From Amycolatopsis thailandensis (GTDB lineage: Bacteria > Actinomycetota > Actinomycetes > Mycobacteriales > Pseudonocardiaceae), in NCBI RefSeq assembly GCF_002234405.1, contig NZ_NMQT01000030.1:1-64000 (forward strand): a stretch of DNA of 64,000 nucleotides, given 5' to 3'. How positions within the stretch are numbered: position 1 is the first letter of the stretch; each line of letters begins with the position of its first letter. This document shows, piece by piece, positions 36,070-44,591 of this stretch. Position numbers and translations under genes: made by a program. The notes beneath the pieces were generated by a model. It saw only the letters and a list, made by a program, of their open reading frames with translations. It had not been told where the DNA came from and did not search any database.

Positions 36070-36086
36070 GTTTGTGTAACGCAAAC
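36070..36086. promoter_or_regulatory. MarR operator between azoR and marR
   Basis: GTTTGTGTAACGCAAAC is a near-perfect 17-bp palindrome in an AT-rich patch, 22 bases from the azoreductase start and 46 from the MarR start. Position and symmetry fit a dimeric MarR site controlling both genes. Confidence 0.65.
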
Positions 36087-36131
36087 CATTGATCCTGTGT
36101 TGGTCATCATGTGGGAACGTACACTTGACGG

Positions 36132-36608
36132 GTGTCCGAACTCCCGGTCGTGAACCAGCCCCCGCACCGCTGCGGCGCGCTGCTCGACCACGTCACCCGC
36201 CGGATCCGGCTGCGCAGCGAGACCGTCCTGACCCCGCTCGGCCTGCGTCCCCGGCATCTCGTCGCGCTCACCGTGCTGCGCGACCTCGACGGCTGCTCGC
36301 AGCAGGACCTCGCGAAGACGCTGGAGATGGACAGCACGAACGTCGTCGGGCTGCTCAACGACCTCGAGTCCGCGAACCTGATCGAACGCAAGCGGTCACC
36401 GCGGGACCGGCGGCGGCACATCGTCGAACTCACCGACGTCGGCCTCAAACAGCTCGTCAAAGCCGAGTTCGCGCTCGCCTCGGTCGAGGACCAGGTACTC
36501 GGCGCGCTCGACAACGATCAGCGCGAGACGCTGTACAACCTGCTGTATCAGGCCGCGGGCCATGCCGAGCCCGGCGCCTGTGTCGAAGCCGTCCACGACG
36601 ACTGTTAG
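36132..36608 (+). CDS. MarR-family transcriptional regulator
   Basis: A 158-residue winged-helix regulator: LRPRHLVALTVLRDLDGCSQQDLAK, then the recognition helix MDSTNVVGLLNDLESANLI and the wing KRSPRDRRRHIVELT. The Cys residues (CGALLD, DGCSQQ, and the C-terminal CVEAVHDDC) could allow redox or quinone sensing, as in some MarR proteins; this is an inference. It starts at GTG 36132. Its stop overlaps the convergent DUF6506 gene by 4 nt. Confidence 0.92.
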   Translation: MSELPVVNQPPHRCGALLDHVTRRIRLRSETVLTPLGLRPRHLVALTVLRDLDGCSQQDLAKTLEMDSTNVVGLLNDLESANLIERKRSPRDRRRHIVELTDVGLKQLVKAEFALASVEDQVLGALDNDQRETLYNLLYQAAGHAEPGACVEAVHDDC

Positions 36609-36907
36609 GCCCCGAGGCCGAACAGGTCGTGAAGCTGCTTCGTGGCCTCGCCGCCGTACATGACGCTTCCGACCGGAACCCGGGCTCCCACCGCGTCGAT
36701 CACCCGCGCCGTCCACACGGGACCGAAAGCGCCGCACAGTTCGATCAGCTGCGCCCCATCGGCCACAAGCCGTTCGGCTACGGCCACGACCTGGTCCACC
36801 TCGCCGACACCGACCAGCACCGTCAGGCAGGCCCCGGTGTCCACACGGGACACGTCGCGCTCCGGATCGCAGCCGTCGGCCAAGTACACGAAACCCCACT
36901 GTCGCAT
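36605..36907 (-). CDS. DUF6506 family protein
   Basis: A 100-residue protein: MRQWGFVYLADGCDPERD, TGACLTVLVGVGEVDQVVAVAE, GAQLIELCGAFGPVWTARVIDAV, then PVGSVMYGGEA. This is the pattern of small DUF6506 proteins of unknown function. The ATG at 36907 is supported by AAGGAG 7 nt upstream. It follows the codirectional LysR gene by 140 bases and may be its target. Confidence 0.8.
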   Translation of the reverse strand: MRQWGFVYLADGCDPERDVSRVDTGACLTVLVGVGEVDQVVAVAERLVADGAQLIELCGAFGPVWTARVIDAVGARVPVGSVMYGGEATKQLHDLFGLGA

Positions 36908-37047
36908 GACGATTCTCCTTCGTTCTCGAACACCGTGAGGTAATCGCGAAACGGGATCGTCGTCCACGAGGCGGATCCGAACGGCCGTTCGGGATCACCG
37001 AACAGGCGAGGCCGGGCGCGCGGCGCGCGAATCCGTTGTGGGCGCCG

Positions 37048-37860
37048 TCATAGCAGCGCCGCGATCCGGTCCGAAGACGCGTGCGCCGGATCCCACACGA
37101 ACGCGTGCCGGACGACGGGCGCTTCCCGCAGCGGAAGCCACCGCAGGCCTTCGGCCGGTTCTTCCCGGGGGCGCAAGGCGACGACGTCGCCGCCATGCCG
37201 CAATTCGGCGACGAACAGCGTCCGCCGAGGTGGCCCGGAGCGCACCCGGGGCGGCCGCCAGCCGACCGCCGCGAGCAGCGCGTCGTGATAGCCCGGCGCC
37301 AGTTCCCGGTTGTACAGAAGGAGGTCTAGCCCGGTGAGGTCGTCCCAGCCCGCCTCGTCGAGCCGGGCCAGGGGATGAGTGCCGGAGACGAGCACCCCCA
37401 GCGGTCTCTCGCTCACGACGACGACCCGCAGGCCGTCCACCGCCTCCGGCAGGGCGAGAAGACCGGCGTCGAGCGCGCCCCGGCGCAGGAGTTCGAGTTG
37501 CCGCGCGGCGGAGAGGTCCTCGATCTCCACCGCGCCCGCGTGCAGGGCGGGGAGCACGGACGGCGGCGCGCCCGGTGTCACGCCGACGCGGAGCGGCCTG
37601 TCCACGGTCTCGCGGACGGCTCGCGCGCCCAGTTCGGCTTCCTCCAGCATCCGGCGGGCGTGGGGGAGCAGCACCAGCGCGGCGGCGGTGGGTGTCATGC
37701 CCGCCTGGGTGCGGACGAACAGCGTCGCGTCCAGTTCCCGTTCCAGCGCGATGATCTGCTGGCTGAGCGACGACGCCCGGATGCCGAGGCGCTCCGCGGC
37801 GCGGGTGAGATGCCCTTCCTCCGCCACGGCGCACAGATATCGAAGACGTCGTAACTCCAC
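37048..37860 (-). CDS. LysR-family transcriptional regulator
   Basis: A 270-residue regulator starting at a GTG, VELRRLRYLCAVAEEGHLTRAAERLG, with recognition helix IRASSLSQQIIALERELD. The effector domain is somewhat short. It is divergent from the GHKL protein gene (31-base gap) and upstream of DUF6506 on the same strand. The target is not certain. Confidence 0.9.
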   Translation of the reverse strand: MELRRLRYLCAVAEEGHLTRAAERLGIRASSLSQQIIALERELDATLFVRTQAGMTPTAAALVLLPHARRMLEEAELGARAVRETVDRPLRVGVTPGAPPSVLPALHAGAVEIEDLSAARQLELLRRGALDAGLLALPEAVDGLRVVVVSERPLGVLVSGTHPLARLDEAGWDDLTGLDLLLYNRELAPGYHDALLAAVGWRPPRVRSGPPRRTLFVAELRHGGDVVALRPREEPAEGLRWLPLREAPVVRHAFVWDPAHASSDRIAALL

Positions 37861-37891
37861 AATCGCACAGTAGCCGTAGGAGAATGGCAGG

Positions 37892-38485
37892 GTGAGTGAC
37901 ACGAGCGCGCGACGGGGCGACACCACGCACGACTGGGCCGGTTCGGTGGACCACGACCATCTGGCGCGCATTCGCCGGAAACCGGGGGAGTTCTCCCCCG
38001 GCGGGGTCGGTCATCTCGTCCTCGAAGTACTCGCCTACGCGGCCGAGGAGGCGGAAAGCACCGGCGGTGGGCACGCCGTCGTCACGGTCCATCCCGATGG
38101 CTCGGTCTCCGTGGCGGACAACGGCCGGGGCACCGCCACCCGTGCTGACGGGAGCGGCGGGTTCGTGAAGAAACCGGTCATGTCGACCAAGGACCTGCGC
38201 TTCTTCGGCTTTCCTGACGCGCAAACGTTGCCGGACGGCCATCCGCGGCACGGAATGTCGGTCGTCGCGGCATTGAGCGACTGGCTCGTGCACACCAACC
38301 GGCGTCACAACGGCTCTTGGACTCAGCGGTACGAACGCGGTGTCCCGGTCACCGATCTGACGCCGATCGCGGACGACGGCACGACCGGCACGACGGTGCG
38401 TTTCCGGCCCGGTGAGGACGTCGGCCCGGTACGGCTGCCGGAGGTCGGCGGGTGGCAATACCTGAGCGTGGAGATCGTCGGATGA
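37892..38485 (+). CDS. Stand-alone GHKL (GyrB-like) ATP-binding protein
   Basis: A 197-residue protein that resembles only the N-terminal ATPase domain of GyrB/ParE. HLVLEVLAYAAEEAE stands at the N-box position, SVADNGRGTAT is the DNGRG ATP-lid motif, and HGMSVVAALSDWLVHTNRR matches the GyrB hinge (GxxxSVVNALS type). The transducer, Toprim and tail domains are absent, so it is not a topoisomerase subunit. The Asn of the N-box is missing, so ATP hydrolysis is doubtful. It overlaps the lipoprotein gene by ATGA. Confidence 0.8.
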   Translation: MSDTSARRGDTTHDWAGSVDHDHLARIRRKPGEFSPGGVGHLVLEVLAYAAEEAESTGGGHAVVTVHPDGSVSVADNGRGTATRADGSGGFVKKPVMSTKDLRFFGFPDAQTLPDGHPRHGMSVVAALSDWLVHTNRRHNGSWTQRYERGVPVTDLTPIADDGTTGTTVRFRPGEDVGPVRLPEVGGWQYLSVEIVG

Positions 38486-39015
38486 GAAAGTGCCTGACAA
38501 TGGCCGCGGCCGCGGTCCTCCTGCTGGCCGGCTGCTCCGGCGAGCAGGCACAGCCGCCCGCCAAACCCGTGTACGACCTGCCCGCGCGGGAGGTCCGGCC
38601 GGACGAGACCGCGCTGCACCTGTCACCGGTGCTCAACGGCGAGACCGAGTTCTCCGTCATCGGACTGGCCGCCGGACTGCCCAGTCTCACCGGCAGCCAC
38701 ACCGAGTTCGAAGCGAAGGGGCGGTTCGTCCGCCTCCGGCTGGTGGTGACGGGGAAGGGCGTGTCCGGAATTGTTTTCGACACCCGGCGCCAGCAACTCC
38801 TCACCGATTCCGGCGCCGTGATCGCCGTCGACAACCAGGCCATGACCATCAAGCGGCAGCCCGACAAGTTCGAGCTCGGGCGAGGCGTACGGGTCGAGTT
38901 CGACCTCTACTTCGACCTGCCGAAAGAGGCGAAACCCTTGGTGCTGCGGGCTTTCGGCGGTCCGACGCTGACGGACATGAAGAATCTCACCGGGACCGAC
39001 ATCAAGCTGGGCTGA
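38482..39015 (+). CDS. DUF4352-like lipoprotein
   Basis: A 177-residue lipoprotein with a VLLLAGC lipobox and a beta-sandwich domain: FEAKGRFVRLRLVVTGKG, RQQLLTDSGAVIAVD, VRVEFDLYFDLPKEAKPLVLRAF. This is the telokin-like/DUF4352 fold common in secreted Gram-positive proteins. ATG overlaps the GHKL stop codon by 4 nt. Function unknown. Confidence 0.8.
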   Translation: MRKCLTMAAAAVLLLAGCSGEQAQPPAKPVYDLPAREVRPDETALHLSPVLNGETEFSVIGLAAGLPSLTGSHTEFEAKGRFVRLRLVVTGKGVSGIVFDTRRQQLLTDSGAVIAVDNQAMTIKRQPDKFELGRGVRVEFDLYFDLPKEAKPLVLRAFGGPTLTDMKNLTGTDIKLG

Positions 39016-39024
39016 GCAGAAGGT

Positions 39025-39077
39025 GTTGTGAAAGCCACTTTCGCAACCTTCAACGTTGCGAAAGTGGCTTTCACAAC
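39025..39077. repeat. Hairpin, 23-bp perfect stem, loop CTTCAAC
   Basis: Arms 39025-39047 and 39055-39077 begin GTTGTGAAAGCCACTTTCGC and pair perfectly. The 7-nt loop CTTCAAC is identical to that at 2735-2741. It follows the lipoprotein stop codon. Confidence 0.92.
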
Positions 39078-39117
39078 ATGTCTGTGGGGCGGCCCGGTCC
39101 GTTAGGCGGCAGCCAGC

Positions 39118-39170
39118 GTCGCGAAAGCCACTTTCGGGACGTCAGGTGTCTCGAAAGTGGCTTTCACGAC
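39118..39170. repeat. Hairpin, 23-bp stem, loop GTCAGGT
   Basis: Arms 39118-39140 and 39148-39170 share GAAAGCCACTTTCG with the preceding hairpin but differ at both ends while keeping pairing (two mismatches). The loop is again 7 nt. Total length 53, equal to the hairpins at 32008, 39025 and 46483. Confidence 0.88.
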
Positions 39171-39231
39171 ACCCGAAGCCTGGCCCGAAACGCCACCCAC
39201 GGCGACCTACGGCGACACGCCACGCTCGCAC

Positions 39232-39268
39232 GGAAAGGGCCCCGCCGCGAAAGCGACGGGGCCCTTCC
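39232..39268 (-). terminator. Terminator of the liv operon
   Basis: GGAAAGGGCCCCGCCG pairs with CGACGGGGCCCTTCC across a short CGAAAG-type loop, 12 bases beyond the livF stop codon. It is GC-rich with no long U-run, as is usual in this group. Confidence 0.75.
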
Positions 39269-39279
39269 TGCAAAAGGCG

Positions 39280-39993
39280 TCAGACGCCCAGGTCGCCACC
39301 AAGATAGGCGGCCCGCACCTGCGGGTCGTCCAGCAACTCGGCGCCGCGGGCGCTCTTGACCACTTCACCGGTCTCCAGCACGTACGCGCGGTCGGAGAGC
39401 TTCAGCGCCTGCTGCGCGTTCTGCTCCACCAGCAGGACCGTGGTCCCGCGTTTGTTGATCTCGCGGATGATGTCGAAGATCTGCGCGATCAGCATCGGCG
39501 CCAGGCCCATGGACGGCTCGTCGAGCAGCAGCACCTTGGGTTTGGTCATCAGCGCGCGGCCGATGGCGATCATCTGCTGCTCGCCACCGGACATCGTGCC
39601 GCCGAACTGGGTCTTGCGTTCGTTCAGCCGCGGGAACAGCTCGTAGACCTCGTCGAGATCGGCCTTCAGGTCGTCCTTCCGGGTGTAGGCACCCATCAGG
39701 AGGTTCTCCTGCACCGTCATACCGGGGAACACGCCCCGGCCTTCCGGCGACTGGCCGATCCCGAGTTCGACCCGCTTGTGCCCGGGCGTCTTCGAGATGT
39801 CCTTGCCGTCGAAGAGGATCCGGCCGCTGGTCAGTGGACGCAGGCCCGAGATCGTCTTCAGCGTCGTGGTCTTGCCGGCGCCGTTGGCCCCGATGAGCGA
39901 AACGATCTCGCCCTCGCCGACCTCGATGGTCATTCCCTTGAGCGCGGCGATCTTCCCGTAGTGGACGTTGATGTCCTGAACCTCAAGAAGCAT
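39280..39993 (-). CDS. livF: Branched-chain amino-acid ABC transporter, ATPase LivF
   Basis: A 237-residue ATPase with Walker A GANGAGKTT, signature MSGGEQQMIAIGRALM, Walker B VLLLDEPSMGLAP and switch His replaced by Gln in LLVEQNAQQ, as is usual in LivF. It powers uptake of Leu/Ile/Val with LivG. It overlaps livG by 11 bases and is last in the livKHMGF operon. Confidence 0.95.
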   Translation of the reverse strand: MLLEVQDINVHYGKIAALKGMTIEVGEGEIVSLIGANGAGKTTTLKTISGLRPLTSGRILFDGKDISKTPGHKRVELGIGQSPEGRGVFPGMTVQENLLMGAYTRKDDLKADLDEVYELFPRLNERKTQFGGTMSGGEQQMIAIGRALMTKPKVLLLDEPSMGLAPMLIAQIFDIIREINKRGTTVLLVEQNAQQALKLSDRAYVLETGEVVKSARGAELLDDPQVRAAYLGGDLGV

Positions 39994-40756
39994 CTTCCGC
40001 CACCCCCAGGTAAGCCTCGATCACCTTCTGGTTGTTCTGCACCTCGTGGGGGAGCCCTTCTGCGATCTTCTGGCCGAAGTCGAGCACGGCCAGCCGGTCG
40101 GCGATCTGCATGACCAAGCCCATGTCGTGCTCGATGAGCAGCACGGTCCGGCCGTCGTCCCGGATCTTGCGGATCAGCTGCTGCAGCGAGTTCTTCTCCG
40201 CCGGGTTCATCCCGGCGGCGGGCTCGTCGAGCAGCAGCAGCTTCGGGTCGGTCGCGAGCGCACGCGCGATCTCCAGCCGGCGCTGGTCGCCGTAGGAGAG
40301 GTTCTTCGCGGTGTTGTGCTCGACCCGTCCGATGCCGACGAAGTCCAGCAGTTCCCTCGCCAGCTCGCGGCCCCGCTTCTCTTCCCTGCGGTGCACGGGC
40401 AGGCCCAGCGTCGCCGAGATCGCGCCGGTCTTGTGGTGCGAGTCCGCACCGACCATCACGTTCTCGAGCGCCGACATGTTGTGGAACAGCCGGATGTTCT
40501 GGAACGTGCGGGCGATCCCGGTCTGGTTGATCTTGAACCGCTTCATCCCGCTGACCTTGGTGCCCGCGAAGCGCACCTCGCCCTCGGTCGGCTGGTAGAC
40601 GCCGGTGATCACGTTGAACACGGTGGTCTTGCCCGCGCCGTTCGGTCCGATCAGCGCGAAGATCTCACCCTGGTCGATGGCGAGGTCGACGCCCTTCAAG
40701 GCCGTGACGCCGCCGAAGCGCATGGTCACGCTGTCGAATTCGAGCAGTGCGCTCAT
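39983..40756 (-). CDS. livG: Branched-chain amino-acid ABC transporter, ATPase LivG
   Basis: A 257-residue ATPase with Walker A GPNGAGKTTVFN, the LivG-specific GIARTFQNIRLF, signature LSYGDQRRLEIARALA, Walker B LLLDEPAAGMNP and LLIEHDMGLVM. It pairs with LivF on the LivHM permease. Its ATG overlaps the livM stop codon by 4 nt. Confidence 0.95.
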   Translation of the reverse strand: MSALLEFDSVTMRFGGVTALKGVDLAIDQGEIFALIGPNGAGKTTVFNVITGVYQPTEGEVRFAGTKVSGMKRFKINQTGIARTFQNIRLFHNMSALENVMVGADSHHKTGAISATLGLPVHRREEKRGRELARELLDFVGIGRVEHNTAKNLSYGDQRRLEIARALATDPKLLLLDEPAAGMNPAEKNSLQQLIRKIRDDGRTVLLIEHDMGLVMQIADRLAVLDFGQKIAEGLPHEVQNNQKVIEAYLGVAEDAS

Positions 40757-41892
40757 TTCGTCACCTCCGCCGAAGCCTCGGAATCCGGACCCGCGACTTC
40801 GGCGCCCATGGCACCCATCCCGCCCGTTCCTTCACGTAGTTCCGCCTTGCGCTGCCGGGACGGCAGCAGGCCCTCCGGCCGCAGTGCCATCATCAGCACC
40901 AGCACGGCGCCGAAGAACAGGATGCGGTACTCCTGCACGATACGGAACCGTTCCGGGAGCCAGGCGACGAGGAACGCGCCGAGGATGACACCGGGCAGGT
41001 TGCCCGCGCCACCGAGCACCACGGCCGCGAGGATGGTCGCGGACAGGATGAACGGGAAGTTGTTCGGCTCGATGAAGACGGCCTTGCTGGCGTAGACCAC
41101 ACCGGCCATCCCGCCGAGCATGGCGCCGATGGCGAACGCCAGCAGCTTGAACTTGAACGTCGGGACACCCATCAGTTCGGCGGCGTCCTCGTCCTCGCGG
41201 ATCGCCGCCCACGCCCGGCCGACGCGGCTTCGGTGCAGCCGCACCGAGAAGACGATCGCGATCACGATCGCCGCCAGGACCAGGTAGTAGTACGGCGCCG
41301 GGTCGAGCAGGAACTCGACACCGAACATCGCGTCCGGGTGCGGGACGTTGGTGATACCGCGGGCGCCACCGATGGAGTCGGTGTTGGTCGCGGTGATCCG
41401 GACGATTTCACCGAAGCCGAGTGTCACGATGGCCAGATAGTCGCCGCGCAACCGGAGCGTCGGAGCGCCGAGGATGACCCCCGACATCGCCGCCAGGAAG
41501 ATGCCGAGCACGAGGCATCCCCAGAAATCCCAGCCGTATTTGGTGCCCATCACGGCGAGGGTGTAGGCGCCGATCGCGAAGAACGCGACGAAACCGAGGT
41601 CGAGCATGCCCGCGTGACCGACGACGATGTTCAGGCCGATCGCCAGCAGGATGTAGATCCCGACCGGGAAGATCAGGACGCTCGTCCAGTCCGAATCCGG
41701 GGACATGAACGAACCGATGGCGGGTGCGGGCAGGATCAGCGCGCCCACGATCAGGAGAATGTAGACGCCATAACGCTGCCAATGCGGAGCGTCGGCCCAC
41801 CAATCCCGCATACCGTCGATGGGGTGGAACCCGGCGCGCGCGGGCTTCCCGTTCTCTGAGGACTTTTCAGCCACTTCTTCGTTGCCCTTCAT
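40753..41892 (-). CDS. livM: Branched-chain amino-acid ABC transporter, permease LivM
   Basis: A 379-residue permease with about nine membrane helices. Landmarks are GLNIVVGHAGMLDLGFVAFFAIGAY, LRGDYLAIVTLGFGEIVRI and the ATPase-contact loop VGRAWAAIREDEDAAELMGV. N- and C-terminal extensions are hydrophilic. It overlaps livH by ATGA. Confidence 0.94.
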   Translation of the reverse strand: MKGNEEVAEKSSENGKPARAGFHPIDGMRDWWADAPHWQRYGVYILLIVGALILPAPAIGSFMSPDSDWTSVLIFPVGIYILLAIGLNIVVGHAGMLDLGFVAFFAIGAYTLAVMGTKYGWDFWGCLVLGIFLAAMSGVILGAPTLRLRGDYLAIVTLGFGEIVRITATNTDSIGGARGITNVPHPDAMFGVEFLLDPAPYYYLVLAAIVIAIVFSVRLHRSRVGRAWAAIREDEDAAELMGVPTFKFKLLAFAIGAMLGGMAGVVYASKAVFIEPNNFPFILSATILAAVVLGGAGNLPGVILGAFLVAWLPERFRIVQEYRILFFGAVLVLMMALRPEGLLPSRQRKAELREGTGGMGAMGAEVAGPDSEASAEVTK

Positions 41893-42860
41893 GCGCGTGC
41901 CCGCTGCAGCGATTCACCGAGGATGCCGGTGGGACGGAACATCAGGACCAGCACCAGTACCACGAAGGCGGTGACGTCCTTCCATTGTGAACCGAAGAAG
42001 ATCGAACTCCAGTTCTCCACCAGACCGAGCACGATGCCACCGAGCAGCGCCCCTCGCAGGTTGCCGATACCTCCCAGCACGGCCGCGGTGAACGCCTTGA
42101 TGCCGAGGAGGAAGCCGATGCGGTAGTCGGTGTTCTCGTATTCCATGACGTACAGCGCCGCGGCGACACCCGCCATGGCGCCACCGAGCAGGAAGGTGAG
42201 ACGCACGATCTTGTCGATGCTGACGCCCATCAGCACGGCGGCTTCGGGATCCTGTGCCGTGGCACGGATACCGCGGCCGATGCGGGTCCGGCTGACCAGC
42301 TGGTCGAGGGCGATCATCATGATCACGGCGCCGACGACGACGAACACGTGGTCGGTGCGGACCACGCCGTTGCCGATGTGGAACAGCTCCTCGTGCGGGA
42401 TGAACCGCGGCGCGTTCTGCTGGACACGGCCGGACTTGCCGGTGATCCATTCGATGATGTGCAGTCCGAACGCTTCCTGGAGGAACAGGGAGGCGCCGAT
42501 GGCGGAGATCAGCGCGGCCAGCCGGGTCGCGCCTTTCTTGCGGAGCGGCCGGTAGGCCACTTGCTCCAGAAGGACCGCCGCACCACCGGAAACGGCGGCC
42601 GAAGCGATGATGATCAGCAGCAGCACGGCGATCATCCCGAACACGCCGAGCGTGATCGGGGCGGTGCCGCCGGCGATGGTGATGAGGACGAACAGGGACG
42701 TGACCGTCCCGATCATGAAGATCTCGGAATGCGCGAAGTTGATGAGCCGGAGCACGCCGTAGACCATTGTGTAGCCGAGGGCGATGAGGGCGTAGATGCT
42801 TCCGGCGACCAGTCCGCCGATGGTGCTACCGAGGAACTGGGCTTGCAGATCTTGAAGCAT
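41889..42860 (-). CDS. livH: Branched-chain amino-acid ABC transporter, permease LivH
   Basis: A 323-residue permease: SIYALIALGYTMVYGVLRLINFAHSE near the N-terminus is the LivH hallmark, and ATAQDPEAAVLMGVSIDKIVRLTF is the coupling loop. It forms the channel with LivM. A 109-base gap containing a hairpin separates it from livK. Confidence 0.94.
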   Translation of the reverse strand: MLQDLQAQFLGSTIGGLVAGSIYALIALGYTMVYGVLRLINFAHSEIFMIGTVTSLFVLITIAGGTAPITLGVFGMIAVLLLIIIASAAVSGGAAVLLEQVAYRPLRKKGATRLAALISAIGASLFLQEAFGLHIIEWITGKSGRVQQNAPRFIPHEELFHIGNGVVRTDHVFVVVGAVIMMIALDQLVSRTRIGRGIRATAQDPEAAVLMGVSIDKIVRLTFLLGGAMAGVAAALYVMEYENTDYRIGFLLGIKAFTAAVLGGIGNLRGALLGGIVLGLVENWSSIFFGSQWKDVTAFVVLVLVLMFRPTGILGESLQRARA

Positions 42861-42906
42861 GACGTGGATGCCTTACGGGACGGGGCGATATTTCGCCACA
42901 TTTACG

Positions 42907-42946
42907 GGAAGCGGGGGAGCTGTGCCCGCACAGCGCCCCCGCTTCC
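42907..42946 (-). terminator. Attenuator-like hairpin between livK and livH
   Basis: Arms 42907-42924 and 42929-42946 pair over 18 bp with one mismatch and a 4-nt loop. Between the binding protein and permease genes, such a structure usually lets livK be transcribed more than the rest of the operon. Confidence 0.75.
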
Positions 42947-42969
42947 GTTAGGTGTTCCTACCTGCTCCG

Positions 42970-44130
42970 TCAGCCGTTGAGCTTGGCTTCGGTCGAGACG
43001 CCGAGGTTCTTGAGGACGCCACCGGTGACCTGGTAGACGTTGATCGCGTCCGTCGACGGTTCGCCGTTCTCCTTGAACTTGACCTGCTTCGAGACACCCT
43101 TGAAGTCGATCGTCTTGAGGGCCTCGTTGATCTTCTCGGCGGTGGTGTTGCCCGCCTTGACCGCGTTGATGATGGCGGTCGCGGCGTCGTAGCCCTCGCT
43201 CGAGTAGATCGCCGGGTCGACGTTGTACGCGGCCTTGTACTTGGTGCTGAACTCGTCGGTGGAGCCCGCGTCCGGGATGTTGCAGGGGCAGCCGACGACG
43301 GCCTTCTCGGCGGCCGCGGCACCCGCGCCGCTGACGAGCTGAGCGTCGAGCGATCCGTCGCCGGTGGCGAAGACGGCGGTCACCTGGCTGTCACGCAGCT
43401 GCTTGAGCAGACGGCCACCCTGGGCGTAGTAGCCACCGAAGAGGATGATGTCCGGGTTCGCGGCCTTGACCTTCTGCACGGTCGAGGAGTAGTCCGACGC
43501 GTCCTTGGCGAACTTGTCGCGCTCGGTCGGGACGTTCTTTTCCTTCAAGGTCTTCTCGAAGTTGTCGGCCAGGCCGACGCTGTACTCCTGGTCGTCCGAG
43601 ATGACGTAAGCCTTCTTGGGCGACTTCGCCGTGATGAGGAAGTTGGCGATGGCCGGGCCCTGGCTGGCGTCACTCGCGACGACGCGGTGCCAGTACTTCC
43701 AGCCGTTCGCGGCGAGGCCCGCGTTGGTGGCCGACGGCGAGACACTCGGGATCTTGTTCTGCTCCAGCTGACCGCCGATGGCCTTCGACTCGCCGGAGAA
43801 CGCCGGGCCGATCAGCGCGGTGATCTTGTCCTGGCCGACGGCGGTCGCGATCAGCGACGTCGCCTGCTCGGGCTTGCCCTGGCTGTCGTATTCCTTGAGC
43901 TCCAGCTTGGTCGCCGGGTTCGTCTTGTTGTACTCGTCGATAGCGAGCTTCGCGCCGTTGCGGGGCGGGATGACGATCCCGGAGTTCTCACCGGTGAGGT
44001 CACCCATGAACCCGATCTTCAGCGTGCTGCTGTCACCGCCACCGGACGTGCTGCCGCCCGCGCAGCCCGCCAGCGCCAGCGACGCAGCCGCCGCGACGGC
44101 GAAAACCCGTCCAAAACGCACTCCTGACAC
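42970..44130 (-). CDS. livK: Branched-chain amino-acid binding lipoprotein LivK
   Basis: A 386-residue lipoprotein with an LALAGC lipobox and a type-I periplasmic binding fold: IGFMGDLTGENSGIVIPP, ALIGPAFSGESKAIGGQLEQNKIPSVSPSA, YWHRVVASDASQGPAIA. It captures Leu/Ile/Val or similar amino acids for LivHMGF. GTG start with GGGAGG 6 nt upstream. Confidence 0.94.
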   Translation of the reverse strand: MSGVRFGRVFAVAAAASLALAGCAGGSTSGGGDSSTLKIGFMGDLTGENSGIVIPPRNGAKLAIDEYNKTNPATKLELKEYDSQGKPEQATSLIATAVGQDKITALIGPAFSGESKAIGGQLEQNKIPSVSPSATNAGLAANGWKYWHRVVASDASQGPAIANFLITAKSPKKAYVISDDQEYSVGLADNFEKTLKEKNVPTERDKFAKDASDYSSTVQKVKAANPDIILFGGYYAQGGRLLKQLRDSQVTAVFATGDGSLDAQLVSGAGAAAAEKAVVGCPCNIPDAGSTDEFSTKYKAAYNVDPAIYSSEGYDAATAIINAVKAGNTTAEKINEALKTIDFKGVSKQVKFKENGEPSTDAINVYQVTGGVLKNLGVSTEAKLNG

Positions 44131-44591
44131 CGACTACCTCCCATGACCAACCAGCCGCCGGTAGGCGTTGCCCCCGACACAGGGGCTAGGTTAGGGCAGG
44201 AAGATATCCCCCTCTGCCATGATCTGGACAGACGCCCATCACTCTGTGTCCACATCGTGACGGTCGAAACCAGAACGAATTGCACGAAAAGGCGAATGTT
44301 GCCGGTTGACAGGTCTTCGCTGGTCACGCTGGGGATTCACCGCTACCACGTCGATCATGCTCGTGGGTAATGATCATGTTTCGGCCGCGTATCTTGCGAC
44401 TTTCCCCGGTTCGAAGGCGCCCGTTCGTCGTAGCAATGTTGCCCCAAAGGGCGTCAAGCGTGCCCCTCCCTTCTCTCGTGGCACGACAACCGATGGTTGT
44501 CATCGGGGCCCGAACGGCTGTTGGATCCCGGCCCGGACCTCGCGGTTAGCTGTTCCCAGAGCCGGAAAAACCGCGAAGGACCTGGGAGAAC
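44131..44591. other. Divergent promoter region between livK and hydrolase genes
   Basis: About 460 bases with no convincing gene. It must hold the liv promoter on the minus strand and the hydrolase promoter on the plus strand. GATCATG occurs at 44353 and again within ATGATCAT at 44370-44377. I see no strong hairpin. Confidence 0.5.

Noticed and set aside
39025..39170. Possible CRISPR-like repeats (two similar 53-nt units)
   Set aside because: They are self-complementary hairpins with no regular spacers and only two units; no cas genes nearby.
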